Assembly (NCBI GenBank): GCA_964593705.1
Contig: CAZQIV010000008.1
Location: 19,775 to 83,774, forward strand
DNA length: 64,000 nucleotides
From: SABY01 sp964593705
GTDB lineage: Bacteria > Bacteroidota > Bacteroidia > Bacteroidales > 4484-276
Reading direction: 5' to 3'
Part shown: positions 1 to 10,300 of the stretch, piece by piece
How the letters are laid out: each line of letters begins with the position of its first letter
Numbering within the stretch: position 1 is the first letter of the stretch
The notes under the pieces: generated by a model
Databases searched by the model: none
What the model saw: the letters and a program-made list of their open reading frames with translations, nothing else
Told to the model about the DNA's origin: nothing
Made by a program: the position numbers and the translations under genes

Positions 1-3000
1 CTTTACCAAATGGCCAAATTTTTGGGGTATCACCTGCAGGGTCATTAAAAATAATAGGATTATTTCTAAATGCAGAGTAAGGGCTTTCCCATGCTACTGG
101 TTTTGGTTCATAACTTAACCACCTAACTAGTCTTGGGTCATATTGTCTCCAATAGGTTGTAAAACTATTTCCTGAACCTTTGATTTCGTCATCTTTTTCC
201 ATTCCATTCAGACCATAACGGTAAAGATTTGAGTTAAATGACCTCTCCGGCATCAACATGCCAAAAGCATAATAATCCTGTGCGGAGGTAAGGTCGGCGG
301 TGTAGGAAAGGAGGCCGTTTTCATCGGTAGCGGGCAGCTTGCGGTCGCTAATGGTGGCCAGCACATTGCCCAGGTGATTGCTAAGCTCGTAATGCGTGTA
401 GCCACGGGTGGTTTTGTAAGGCAGGATTTGTACATAAATTGTTTGGGGTGTGAGTGGCCCCCCTGTGCCTGTTCCCTGCTCGTATTGTACATTTCCGGGG
501 TCAATAAATCCGGGGTCACCAAGGGTTGTTGTTGGCGGTCCGGTTGTTGCCGGGGATATCGGCTTATCGGGTTTATACAATCCCAAACGGCTGCTGCCAT
601 AGAGGTGGGCTTCTGTCCAACGCAAACCTTTTTCTTCTTCTGGCGCAAGTTCGTTTTTGGTATAAACGGCAAGGGTGTTGCCCTGTGCATCGCGCACATA
701 CCAGGTTTTTAGGTCGGTATTTGTACCTTTAACCGCTTTCATCACGCGGTTTCCCAGCGCGTCGTAGGCAAATTCAAGCAGTGTGCCGTTGGTTTTTTCT
801 ATGCGGCTCACCTTGTTTTGCAGGTTCCAGCTTATGTTGGTAATGCCTTCGGCGTGGTCACTTATCAGGTTGCCAATTGCGTCGTATTTGTAGTTGTTGT
901 TCATACTTTGTTTGTCAACGTCAGTTACGGTACCAAAAGTATAATTGTTTTCGGGGTATTTGCCTGCCGGTACTGCATCGCTTACTCCGGCCAGGCGGTT
1001 GGTGGCGTTTTTGGGAATTTTTACAAGTGTCGGTTCAAAAATGGATCCATCGGCTGCATAATAGCGGTAGCTTAGTTCATCCATCTCCAGATTACCTGCA
1101 TGGCCGTTCCGGTTCAGGGTTAGTATGTTGCCGTCAGGGTCGTAGCTCAGGTTCATGGTATAGGCCTGCCCCAGAGCTTCCATGCTGCCGTTGTTCAGTT
1201 TCCAGCCTTCCTGCGAAATAAGGCGGTTGAGCTGGTCGTAGCGGTAATTGAACCCTGCATTGCCCAGCTTTTGCAGTTGGGTGTACATGCGGGCAATGTT
1301 GCCGTTGTAGAGGTATTTAACCTGTCCGCTTGTCTGGTTCAGGCCGTCAAGGTAAGTGTTTGGGCTTACGGGTTTGTAATCCTCTTCAAAGTAATCGAGC
1401 ACATAGCCAAAGGCATCGCGGGCCACGGCGTTATGCATAGCGCCGTAACCGGGACCGTTGAAGCTGCTGCCAAACACCTGGCTTTGGACGAATACCTGGA
1501 TGGTTTGCCCGTTTATGGTAATGGTTTCAATAGCGGGTTGCGCCCCTCCCTGGCCTGCTTCTGCAATTAAGCCATCACGGCCCATATCGGTTTCGGGGCT
1601 GAGGCTTGTGCCGTTCACGCCTTTTATAAAACCTTGCAGGGTGTAGAGGTAATCCAGCCCCTGCACTTTGTCGCTACCCAGCTCAAGCCTTGCCAGCGGG
1701 CCGTGGCGGTAATAGAAGTATTCGGCATCGGTATCCCAATGCAGGCCGTTTTCGCTGGTTTCCACCTTTATCAGGCGGTTGGCGGCATCGTAGCCGTAGC
1801 GGTGGATAAACTGGTCGGCTTTGTCCGGCTGGTAGGTCAGGCTGTTTACCTTGCCGCTTTGCAGGTCGAAGTCATACACAAAAACCTTGTCGCCAATCTC
1901 GCCATTGGGATAATCCTGTATCATTTTATACACATTGCCGGCAATGTCGTAGCTGTAATGGCTGGCGTGGGTGTATTCCTTTCCCTGAAGTTTGCTGCTG
2001 TTTTCAAAGTGCATTACCGTAGCCACGCGGCTGCGCAGGTTGCGTTGGCCGCCACTGCCAAATTTCTGGCTAATGACAGTGGTGTAGGGAGTGTCGTATT
2101 GGGTACTTGTTATTTCAGTGCGGTTTGCCTGGTGAGAAATAAAAGTACTCCAGGCAGCAAAATCACGAGCTTGTGATTCCAGTGTTTCAAATGGAGATTG
2201 TTTTACTTTACCGGATTCCACCACCCGTCCCAGCTTATCATAGAGCAGATAGCTGAAAGCACTTTCTGCCTTTTGCCTGGCGTTTTGTGAGGCGGCAATG
2301 CGTCCCAGGCCATCGTAGAGGAAGATGCTTTCGCCGGCATCGGGTGTCTTTTGGCGTAGGGGCAGGTTAAGCGTATTGTAGTGGTAAACCGTCTGCTTGA
2401 AATGCCCAGGCAAAACAGCAGCATTGTAATCCGCTGCCCGTGAAGCCTGCACATTCTCAACTTTTATATCGGACAATATCTCCACCCCGGCGGGAGGAAT
2501 GGTTTTCACCAGGTTGCCGGCCTGATCGTAATAATAGAGGGTGTAATGGTATTGCTTGTCGATGTAAGCCATGTTCAGGCTTTCGGTGGCATCCATACAT
2601 TTGGCGTAGTAGCGGGCAAGCAGGTCGGCCTGCATGCTATCAACCCACTGCCAGTAGTACAAAGCGGCGTTGGCGTAGGCCCTTTTTTTGAGTTTGTCAA
2701 CGCAAGGATTCTTCTTTCGTGGTGCACTGTACAGCTTAAATTCATTGAAAGAACTGACTTCGCAATCGAGGGTGGCGAGGTCTCGAGTTATGGAACCTCC
2801 CCCGCCAAAGGTGGAGGTAAATAAACATAGGCCCCAGCATTCTGCGAGGATTGATGCTTCAGTTCCATCGGAAAAAATAATTTTAGGGGTACAATCAGAA
2901 TAACACCCGTTGTATGTAGATTCATCAACAGATACAGAATCCCAGACTATTGGCGATTCCGGGGTAATAGTGATTGGACAATCCACAGTATCTCCATCGG

Positions 3001-6000
3001 AAACATAAGTTATGGTCAATTTAAATTCATTATCAGCAGTATCTATGAGAACAGAAACAGCTTCCCCGTAATAATAATTGTTTATAAGTTCATCAGGTAA
3101 ACAATCAATCAATTCTTCCTCATCCAATGGAAAAACACAATTCAAATATTCAATAATTGCATCGAAATCTTCAGTTGGGTCACATCCACTTATTTCACCT
3201 CCACCACTTGACCCAGACTCAAAACAGGAATTGAAAAAGAAATCAAAATAATCTTCCACCTCAATGCTTTGCTGAACTCCATTGTTGTACAACACAACCA
3301 GCTCGAAACTACAAATAAATCCTAAACTATCACATTCAAGGTTTTTAATACAGCACAATGAAATTGGAGCAATTGTATCATTTTCTGTAATCAGATATGG
3401 AATTTCATTCCAAGCAGTGGTCAGACTGAAGAGAAATTCAATTCTGTTTTTATCAATGTTTCGAAAAAAACTAATGTTTGAGATGCCTCCAGCTTTTATA
3501 ATTTCATCCGGTAATAAATCATTTTCTTCAGTATAGATAACCTTGCCTGATGGGGTTACAGACAACTCTTGCAGCATTTCATTCATCGTTTCCAATAACG
3601 CCAGGGCAATATCACACTCAGTCACATCAAGGCATAAATCTTCGGGGAAATACTTGTCGCTGAAATTGGCATTTATTGTTTCGGCCTGTTGGGTTATCGC
3701 AAGGCTTATGGCGCAGGGGTCGTCAATATCGCCAATATTTGTAATGTTGAGCGGGGTACCTGCTTCTAACATGGCATTCAGGTAAACTGACATGCCATAA
3801 TTGAACCGCCTTTCTTTGTTTTTTAAGAATTGGCTGGTAAATAAATTACACGGATATTCTATGTCGTCAAAGGTAAAATGTGACAATGCTTTTTTCGCTC
3901 CGATACATCTGATGTTGCAATTATTACTTTCTGCAAATTTTTTCATGCTTTTTTCAATGCGGTCATTTTTCGCCGAAAGGTAGAGTGAGCGAAGGAAATG
4001 CCATTCCAGGTCGGCGAGCGCTGTGTCTGAGCCGAATGAGTGGTAAGTGAAATAGTTAGGCGGGAAGTCACAAGGCATGATGGAGCTTTCGTTAATCTGT
4101 GATACACCCACTTTAACGGTGGTGGGATTACCCTCCGTTATATCTATCATGTCTTCCGGCGGATTATGATACGCACAATATGCCAGTTGCATAGCTATCT
4201 TGTCGATGGGGATTGGGTCGGTTGGAAAATCCGGAGGAGGAATGGATGGGCAGGGGAAGTTTTTAAGTTTTGTGAGGAGTAAGGCACTGTCCAAAGGATT
4301 CTGATTGTCCATAAACCAAGGGTCTGCTTTAAATAACAATTCATAAACAGCAGAATGCCCTTCCTGAACAAATTCCAGGCTATCGGCATCCTTGTAATAA
4401 GGTGTGGATTGCAACAGTACATCAAAATCGAGGGTTTCTTGTACTACAAGGCTGTCGCACCAACCTAGCATGCAATACTCGGGGTGCAAAGGAAGCAGTG
4501 AATCAGCGTATTCAGGGCGCCAGTTATCTACCAGATAGGTGAAGAAATTATTTGGTTTACCATCCGGGAAATAATCGTTAAGCAATGCATATACCTTTTC
4601 TTCTTTATCGTTTTCGAAAAAAAGAGATGGCAACATGCAATTTTCACCAGGATTAAAATAGGATAAAGAATCTTCAGAAGATACGATACTGTTTACATCC
4701 CTGGTAAAAGCCGCATACTGCCCGCCCGGGCTAACATCGGCCAGCATCATGTTTCTGATAATTTCGCAGCGGTTCATATCCGGCTTGCAATAGGCGGTAT
4801 CGCAGTCAGCATTCGGTACAGGAGGCTGGTCGCAGTTGAGGCAAGAGCGGTAACAGTCCATGGTGTCAATGGCCGATAATGCTTCATTCAACAGACCTTG
4901 CCATACGAACTGACAGGTGTCCTTAAGAATTTCGTTAACGTAGGCCAAAGCAGCCTGTTCGTTCACCTGTATCTTTTTAGTCAGGTTGTAGGTGCCAACA
5001 TCCAGGCTTACTATTATTGAGTGCGGGTAATCACCGGTGCCGGCATCATTCTGACATTCCAGGTCTATCTGTCCCTGGTCGTTCAGCAATTCACCAATTG
5101 TACCGGAAAAGCTAAAAAGAGGCTCTGAGGTGCAGCTTTCCACATGGTTCAGCGTAAGGCTGTAATCGTAAATACAATCCAGGCAGATCGACGAATCACA
5201 AACCATTGCCGAAAGTGTTTCGGGCAAAATGTCATAGCTGAAGGAATATTCGGTATTATCTGATGACACCATGAACTGGTGTTCGGTGATCATGGTTTTG
5301 TCATCCATGTTCGGGACGTTTTTATGTATCAGGGAATCGCTGATCTGGTTTGGTACCTGGTGATCGAGGGGAAGCAGGTTTTCGGGCGCTTCACCGGCCA
5401 GGGCGGTGGCAATGGTTTGCCCGGCAGGATTAAGATAAGCAACGGAAACCTGCCCGTTGGGGTCGCGCACGGCATTTTTCTGATACCTGATGGCATCGCC
5501 CACCTCGGTGCCAAACAGCATATCGAGTTCGGCCTGGTTGGGCGCTGCATAGTAGAAACGGGATATCCTGCTATCTTCGTTGCCAAACTGAAAATTTTTT
5601 CCTATCCCGCTTTGTGCGGCAATCCTGCCGGTGTTGTCCTGCAGATAGGAAACCTGGGAAAACGGAAAACCTTCCGACTGCGGGATAAAGGCATTAAATC
5701 CAAGCTTATTGGGATTGTTGGGTGAATAATACGCGGCGGCGTCCATGATTCCGCTATAAAGGTTTGATGATAATTTATTAGGACCGGAGCAACTATAACT
5801 TGGCGCATCAAAATCTTCAAAATTGTATGGCTTATTTGAGCTTTCGCTGATATTGAGCCTGCGAAAAAACTTTATCTTCCTCGAGTTGGTGGGCACGGGC
5901 AGGACATTTACCGCCGGCCGGCCCTGGTAGTCGTAAATGGTTTCGCCGGCAATTACCTCCCTTACACGATCGCTGCCCAGCTTGCTGCAGTAAGCTGGCG

Positions 6001-7336
6001 GTGTTGGATAAGGGGGATTGTAGGATACCAGAGTAGTTGAGGGTGTATATACAGCCGATTCGATAGGAGTGAAACCATCGCCAGGCGTCCAGGTAGCAGG
6101 TTCAATAGCAGATACAGAGGCTAAAAGGTTAATGTAACCGTCATAAGGTGTCCAGATAACAAATTCATTGGGATCCATAGATTCAACGGTTTCATTGGTG
6201 CCTTCCAAAAGCCATCCAGACATACCACCAGATCCCGGTTGAGTCACTGCCGTGAGGCCTTCAAACATAAATACAGGATCTTTTTTTCCAAGATTTATTC
6301 CCGTAACGGTCTGTCTTGCCCTGAATGTACCGTCGAAATAGTTGACTACATCGCTGCGCTTTCCCTCCTCAGCAAAAGTGGTGGACGCCTGCCAGTTCAT
6401 CAGGTCGTTCATGTGCGGTGATAAAAATATCTTGTCGTCAAAAACGTCAAGCATTCCGGCATTGGTTTCGTTGGTCCATTCGCAGTGAACCGGAGTTTGC
6501 AGTTTGTCGCCACCCCTTCCAATCGCCCTGACCCTATATAACAGATAACCTCTTTCGAAAAGCCTGGGCAAACGGTAATAGCTTTCAGTTAAAGAAACGC
6601 GGGTGCTGTTGTCCCTGAAATTAAAAGGATTGGTGTTGGGGTTGCGGTGAATACGATAGCTGGATGTGTAATCGTCCACAAAGGTATATTCCAGTTCATA
6701 GAACTCCGCTTCCGGGAGCTGGTCCCAGGCAATTACCACTTCATCTGTCCGGTAATCGTTACATGCAATCAGGTTGCTGACAGTGCTGTTGTAATCTATC
6801 CTCACAAAACTTTCTTCCTGAAATGTTACATGCACTTCGAGCAATTGTCCCAATATTATTTTTAATTCGTCGGATATGGCTTCTTCTTCAGCTCCAAGGA
6901 TTGTTACATTTGTTATCAATAGTTCCACCTTCCAGGCGTCTGAAAAAGCATAAGCCTCAGAGATGGTACTTTTTTCAGCCTCTCCCGATTTGAAATCTAT
7001 CTCCAGGGAAATCGGTCCATTTCGCGGAGTATCGCTGGTGATGATCTGGTATAAAATATTTCCCGAAATACTTACTTTCACATCTTCAGTCAGATTCGAG
7101 TGATTGTTGAGGACAAGGGATATTGTGTTGATGTAGCTGGTTTTTCTATCGGACGAATTCAAGACATCCGTGCCAGGCATAGGAATTTCAATTTCCATTC
7201 GCAATGTATCGCCGTGAGAGAAGCCGAGAAGAGAAGTTCCCGGCATTGCATGGGTTACCCTGGGGTATTCCCTGGCCGATGCAGAAACTGCCAGGATGAA
7301 CGCAACAGAAAATAGGATCGCTTTTATTGTTTTCAT
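1..7336 (-). CDS. RHS/YD-repeat secreted protein, C-terminus off the left edge
   Basis: The frame is open from an ATG at 7336 to the window edge (at least 2445 codons). The N-terminus is a signal peptide (MKTIKAILFSVAFILAVSAS). The first ~1600 residues are a long region with Cys-rich patches. YD-repeat motifs follow (YDGLGRIAAS, YDKLGRVVES near residue 1700, YDAANRLIKV, YDALGNRVMK). At the end is an RHS-core signature (YELSNHLGNVLA, then RYGLNGMEKDDEIKG, then NNPIIFNDPAGD). By family knowledge RHS proteins form a shell around a variable C-terminal toxin or effector; that tip and any immunity gene lie outside the window. The start lies 2 bp after the stop of the preceding 2122-aa gene, so the two are co-transcribed. 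Other frames here give only short unrelated ORFs. I am confident in the family but not in the effector activity. Confidence 0.9.
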   Translation of the reverse strand, partial: MKTIKAILFSVAFILAVSASAREYPRVTHAMPGTSLLGFSHGDTLRMEIEIPMPGTDVLNSSDRKTSYINTISLVLNNHSNLTEDVKVSISGNILYQIITSDTPRNGPISLEIDFKSGEAEKSTISEAYAFSDAWKVELLITNVTILGAEEEAISDELKIILGQLLEVHVTFQEESFVRIDYNSTVSNLIACNDYRTDEVVIAWDQLPEAEFYELEYTFVDDYTSSYRIHRNPNTNPFNFRDNSTRVSLTESYYRLPRLFERGYLLYRVRAIGRGGDKLQTPVHCEWTNETNAGMLDVFDDKIFLSPHMNDLMNWQASTTFAEEGKRSDVVNYFDGTFRARQTVTGINLGKKDPVFMFEGLTAVTQPGSGGMSGWLLEGTNETVESMDPNEFVIWTPYDGYINLLASVSAIEPATWTPGDGFTPIESAVYTPSTTLVSYNPPYPTPPAYCSKLGSDRVREVIAGETIYDYQGRPAVNVLPVPTNSRKIKFFRRLNISESSNKPYNFEDFDAPSYSCSGPNKLSSNLYSGIMDAAAYYSPNNPNKLGFNAFIPQSEGFPFSQVSYLQDNTGRIAAQSGIGKNFQFGNEDSRISRFYYAAPNQAELDMLFGTEVGDAIRYQKNAVRDPNGQVSVAYLNPAGQTIATALAGEAPENLLPLDHQVPNQISDSLIHKNVPNMDDKTMITEHQFMVSSDNTEYSFSYDILPETLSAMVCDSSICLDCIYDYSLTLNHVESCTSEPLFSFSGTIGELLNDQGQIDLECQNDAGTGDYPHSIIVSLDVGTYNLTKKIQVNEQAALAYVNEILKDTCQFVWQGLLNEALSAIDTMDCYRSCLNCDQPPVPNADCDTAYCKPDMNRCEIIRNMMLADVSPGGQYAAFTRDVNSIVSSEDSLSYFNPGENCMLPSLFFENDKEEKVYALLNDYFPDGKPNNFFTYLVDNWRPEYADSLLPLHPEYCMLGWCDSLVVQETLDFDVLLQSTPYYKDADSLEFVQEGHSAVYELLFKADPWFMDNQNPLDSALLLTKLKNFPCPSIPPPDFPTDPIPIDKIAMQLAYCAYHNPPEDMIDITEGNPTTVKVGVSQINESSIMPCDFPPNYFTYHSFGSDTALADLEWHFLRSLYLSAKNDRIEKSMKKFAESNNCNIRCIGAKKALSHFTFDDIEYPCNLFTSQFLKNKERRFNYGMSVYLNAMLEAGTPLNITNIGDIDDPCAISLAITQQAETINANFSDKYFPEDLCLDVTECDIALALLETMNEMLQELSVTPSGKVIYTEENDLLPDEIIKAGGISNISFFRNIDKNRIEFLFSLTTAWNEIPYLITENDTIAPISLCCIKNLECDSLGFICSFELVVLYNNGVQQSIEVEDYFDFFFNSCFESGSSGGGEISGCDPTEDFDAIIEYLNCVFPLDEEELIDCLPDELINNYYYGEAVSVLIDTADNEFKLTITYVSDGDTVDCPITITPESPIVWDSVSVDESTYNGCYSDCTPKIIFSDGTEASILAECWGLCLFTSTFGGGGSITRDLATLDCEVSSFNEFKLYSAPRKKNPCVDKLKKRAYANAALYYWQWVDSMQADLLARYYAKCMDATESLNMAYIDKQYHYTLYYYDQAGNLVKTIPPAGVEILSDIKVENVQASRAADYNAAVLPGHFKQTVYHYNTLNLPLRQKTPDAGESIFLYDGLGRIAASQNARQKAESAFSYLLYDKLGRVVESGKVKQSPFETLESQARDFAAWSTFISHQANRTEITSTQYDTPYTTVISQKFGSGGQRNLRSRVATVMHFENSSKLQGKEYTHASHYSYDIAGNVYKMIQDYPNGEIGDKVFVYDFDLQSGKVNSLTYQPDKADQFIHRYGYDAANRLIKVETSENGLHWDTDAEYFYYRHGPLARLELGSDKVQGLDYLYTLQGFIKGVNGTSLSPETDMGRDGLIAEAGQGGAQPAIETITINGQTIQVFVQSQVFGSSFNGPGYGAMHNAVARDAFGYVLDYFEEDYKPVSPNTYLDGLNQTSGQVKYLYNGNIARMYTQLQKLGNAGFNYRYDQLNRLISQEGWKLNNGSMEALGQAYTMNLSYDPDGNILTLNRNGHAGNLEMDELSYRYYAADGSIFEPTLVKIPKNATNRLAGVSDAVPAGKYPENNYTFGTVTDVDKQSMNNNYKYDAIGNLISDHAEGITNISWNLQNKVSRIEKTNGTLLEFAYDALGNRVMKAVKGTNTDLKTWYVRDAQGNTLAVYTKNELAPEEEKGLRWTEAHLYGSSRLGLYKPDKPISPATTGPPTTTLGDPGFIDPGNVQYEQGTGTGGPLTPQTIYVQILPYKTTRGYTHYELSNHLGNVLATISDRKLPATDENGLLSYTADLTSAQDYYAFGMLMPERSFNSNLYRYGLNGMEKDDEIKGSGNSFTTYWRQYDPRLVRWLSYEPKPVAWESPYSAFRNNPIIFNDPAGDTPKIWPFGK

Positions 7337-7338
7337 GG

Positions 7339-10300
7339 TTAGTTTCTTTTTTTAATTAATGCCTGATAAGCTTCCTGTATGGTCAATATTCCCTCTTCCG
7401 TCTCCTTTTTTATCCGGATAAGTTCACCCTGATTGTTGTATTCATACTTAGTGAAGTAGTTGTTTTCATCCAAAATGTAAGTAAGCCGCAGGTTCAAATC
7501 GTCATACACATAAGCGATCATGTTCGCGTCGAAGGGAATAATGCGTATGTCGTCGTAGTAGGTAGTGGCAGTTCCCTTTTCCAGTTTAAATTGCAAATTT
7601 TCCGCGTTTGTGGGAACAATGAAAGTCCCTTCTATTCTTTGCCAGCCCTCGATCACAGGGCCATCAGAATGAAGTGTAAGCGATTGGCCGGCAATCGTAA
7701 TTACCACCGAAGCATCACTGCAGCTTAAAACAGGTTTGGTTTTATCCACTTTAACCCAACATGCGAACAAATAGGTTTTGTCCGCCTGGGTATGATAAGG
7801 GTAAAAGCCACCAATACATTTTCCGGCCTCACTGTTAATGGGTGGCATCGGATATAAATAAAAGGAACTATTAACCCTAAGTGAGTATTTTCCGGAATGC
7901 GATTCAGTATTAACAATACTTTCATTGCCGGAAGTAGTTACTCTTTTTGAAACATATAAATAATTCCATGATGGGCAAAAGGAGTTTTGGTAGTCTTCAA
8001 AACCCTCGTAAAAGATTTCGTGGTATCCGGCATTGGATGCCTGTGCCAGTATCACCGTATTTTTATACCCCAACAGGCTGCTTGTTTTCCGTCCGATGCG
8101 GTCTTCCGTTTCGATGATTTGCCCATCCACATCCACCAGGTTTACCGTTTCATTCCATTCCCAGTTATTAGTATCCTTAACCCACACAGTTGAGTCTTCC
8201 GGCGGCACAAGCCAAAAATCGTTGTATGTCTCAAATAAACCCTGCGTCCTGATATTGGTTTCCCCGGTGTTCAGGTCTCCATGGGTGCGTTCATCTAAGA
8301 AAAATCGTGAAGTCTTGGGCTTCCATGTACCTTTTCTGCCCGACAAAAAAGGATTAATTACATCCAACGCTTCTTCAGGATTTTGAGGGGGAGCATGAAT
8401 TGGCGGCATATTGGAATTGTTATTCCATTCCAGTGCCTCACGATTGATGGTGATGCTATTTTCAAGTATTGGTTCATCAGGAAAAATGAAGTTGGCATTG
8501 TTCGACAATCCATAGTTTCTGTAAGCTGTTTTCCCGATCTTAAATCCGCAATGGTTGCTTTTGTTTTCAATAGATGCAGTAAAGTTGGAGGTTTGGCCTG
8601 GTTTCAATTTGATACTTACATCATTCGACATTGAGTTTGCAAAGTGGTAAGCAGGCGAAACATGCTGAAAAATTGATGTATCAGGAGGTACAATCTGATT
8701 ATAAGATTTGTCCGGTATGTTTAATAAAGTGTCTATTGGCTCACCAAGGGGATTTTCAATCTTTTGGAGTTCTATTGGATAATTAGAATTGTCAGGAGTT
8801 ATTTTGATAGTTATAGTATCCGTTTGAATTTGAGGCCCCGGAGAATCAGATGGGGCATATGCAGGTTCGGTGGTTTCAGATGGTCCAATTAATTCATATA
8901 TTCCCGATGAATTTGAAGAGTCTGCGCTGCTTTTCGGGCAATAAGCGCAATAGCGTACGGCTTCATCATTGAATTCCACCACGCTACTGTTCAAAATGGA
9001 AGCCTGATTAAAAGAAATGATATCACCATTGCTCAAGGGATTGTAATTCCAGGTAACTACCTGCCCAGCCTTCTCATTGAGCAGGTTCTTTGCTCCGGAA
9101 GAATAAACCAGGTAGTCCGTATTTTCGGATAGTGACACGCCATCATTTATAGCGGTTAAAAAATTATCTGTATTCTCCGCAGTCCATAACCTGTTGCCAT
9201 TAATTGGTGATCTAAGTTCATCGCCGGGCTTGAGGAATTGTTTGAATTGATCATAATTACTGCTGCTAATGTGCATCCTTGTATTTTCATAAGCCGGCCC
9301 CATGCCGGGATACATCCACCAGGCAGGATAGGTGAACGAATAGAGGGAATCGCTGAACTCATTGGTGGTAACTGTTAGCAGCACCTCACCAGTTACTTCA
9401 TCGTAGGCCAGGTTTTCGGTCGAAACAGCAGCCGTTTGGCTGTACACAGTGTGGCGTTTCATCAAAGCATTGCGGTGGATGATCTTATTGGTTACGATGG
9501 ATTGAAATTGTTTTTGTTCGGATACATTATAATAAAGTGGAACTATTATAGGGAAAGGAGCAATTATTATAATGGTATTCAAATTGGCTGAGAAAGTATT
9601 GTTTTTCATCTCATCGAAGCTTTTTTTGCCGTCAATGGTATATTCCACAGAAACGCCAAGTGTAACGTTTTTATTAATCCTTCCGAGACGGTCGATGGTT
9701 ATGAAATTGTCATTGTCATCAGCGTACTCAAAAGTTTCGCCTGAAATCCTGTCGCCATTTTCATTAAAAACCCAGGTAGCTTTTGGCATACCGCTCATAC
9801 TATTCAGCTCTATGGAATAGCCTTGTGCAACTGTTGCAAAATCATGTTGCTGGTTATTAGATTTAAAGGGTATAGTAAAAGCTTTCCCATCGGTTTTATC
9901 ACGTTTCTCATCCACGCCTGTCCTCCCAACCTTAACCGGATAATCTTTTGCTGTAAAGAATTCATTTACCACTTTCCCGGTTTTGCCTACACCCTGTCCA
10001 TCTTCGTTGGTAACTTGTGTTACTTTGCTGTAAATAATTTGGGGCGACGGGAAATTGGATTCGTTCACAGGCTCTTCCACATAGAATTCGTTGTCAGGGG
10101 CTTTCTTTTTGTGGTCAGAACAAAAAATGGGCCTTTTCAGGGAAATCTCATCCCCGCCAATCATGGGTTCATAATCAGCAACGCCGGAGCTGATGATGGA
10201 AGTATCTCCGCTAATAGGATCAATTTCTTCTGTTGTATAGTAGTACGAAGTGGTATATGCTCTACTCTGATGCACTCCTCCGGTCATCCCGCCAAAACGG

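Noticed and set aside
253..5820. Short open frames on both strands inside 1-7336
   Set aside because: They are out of frame with the continuous RHS reading frame, which carries YD motifs and the RHS core; these are chance frames.
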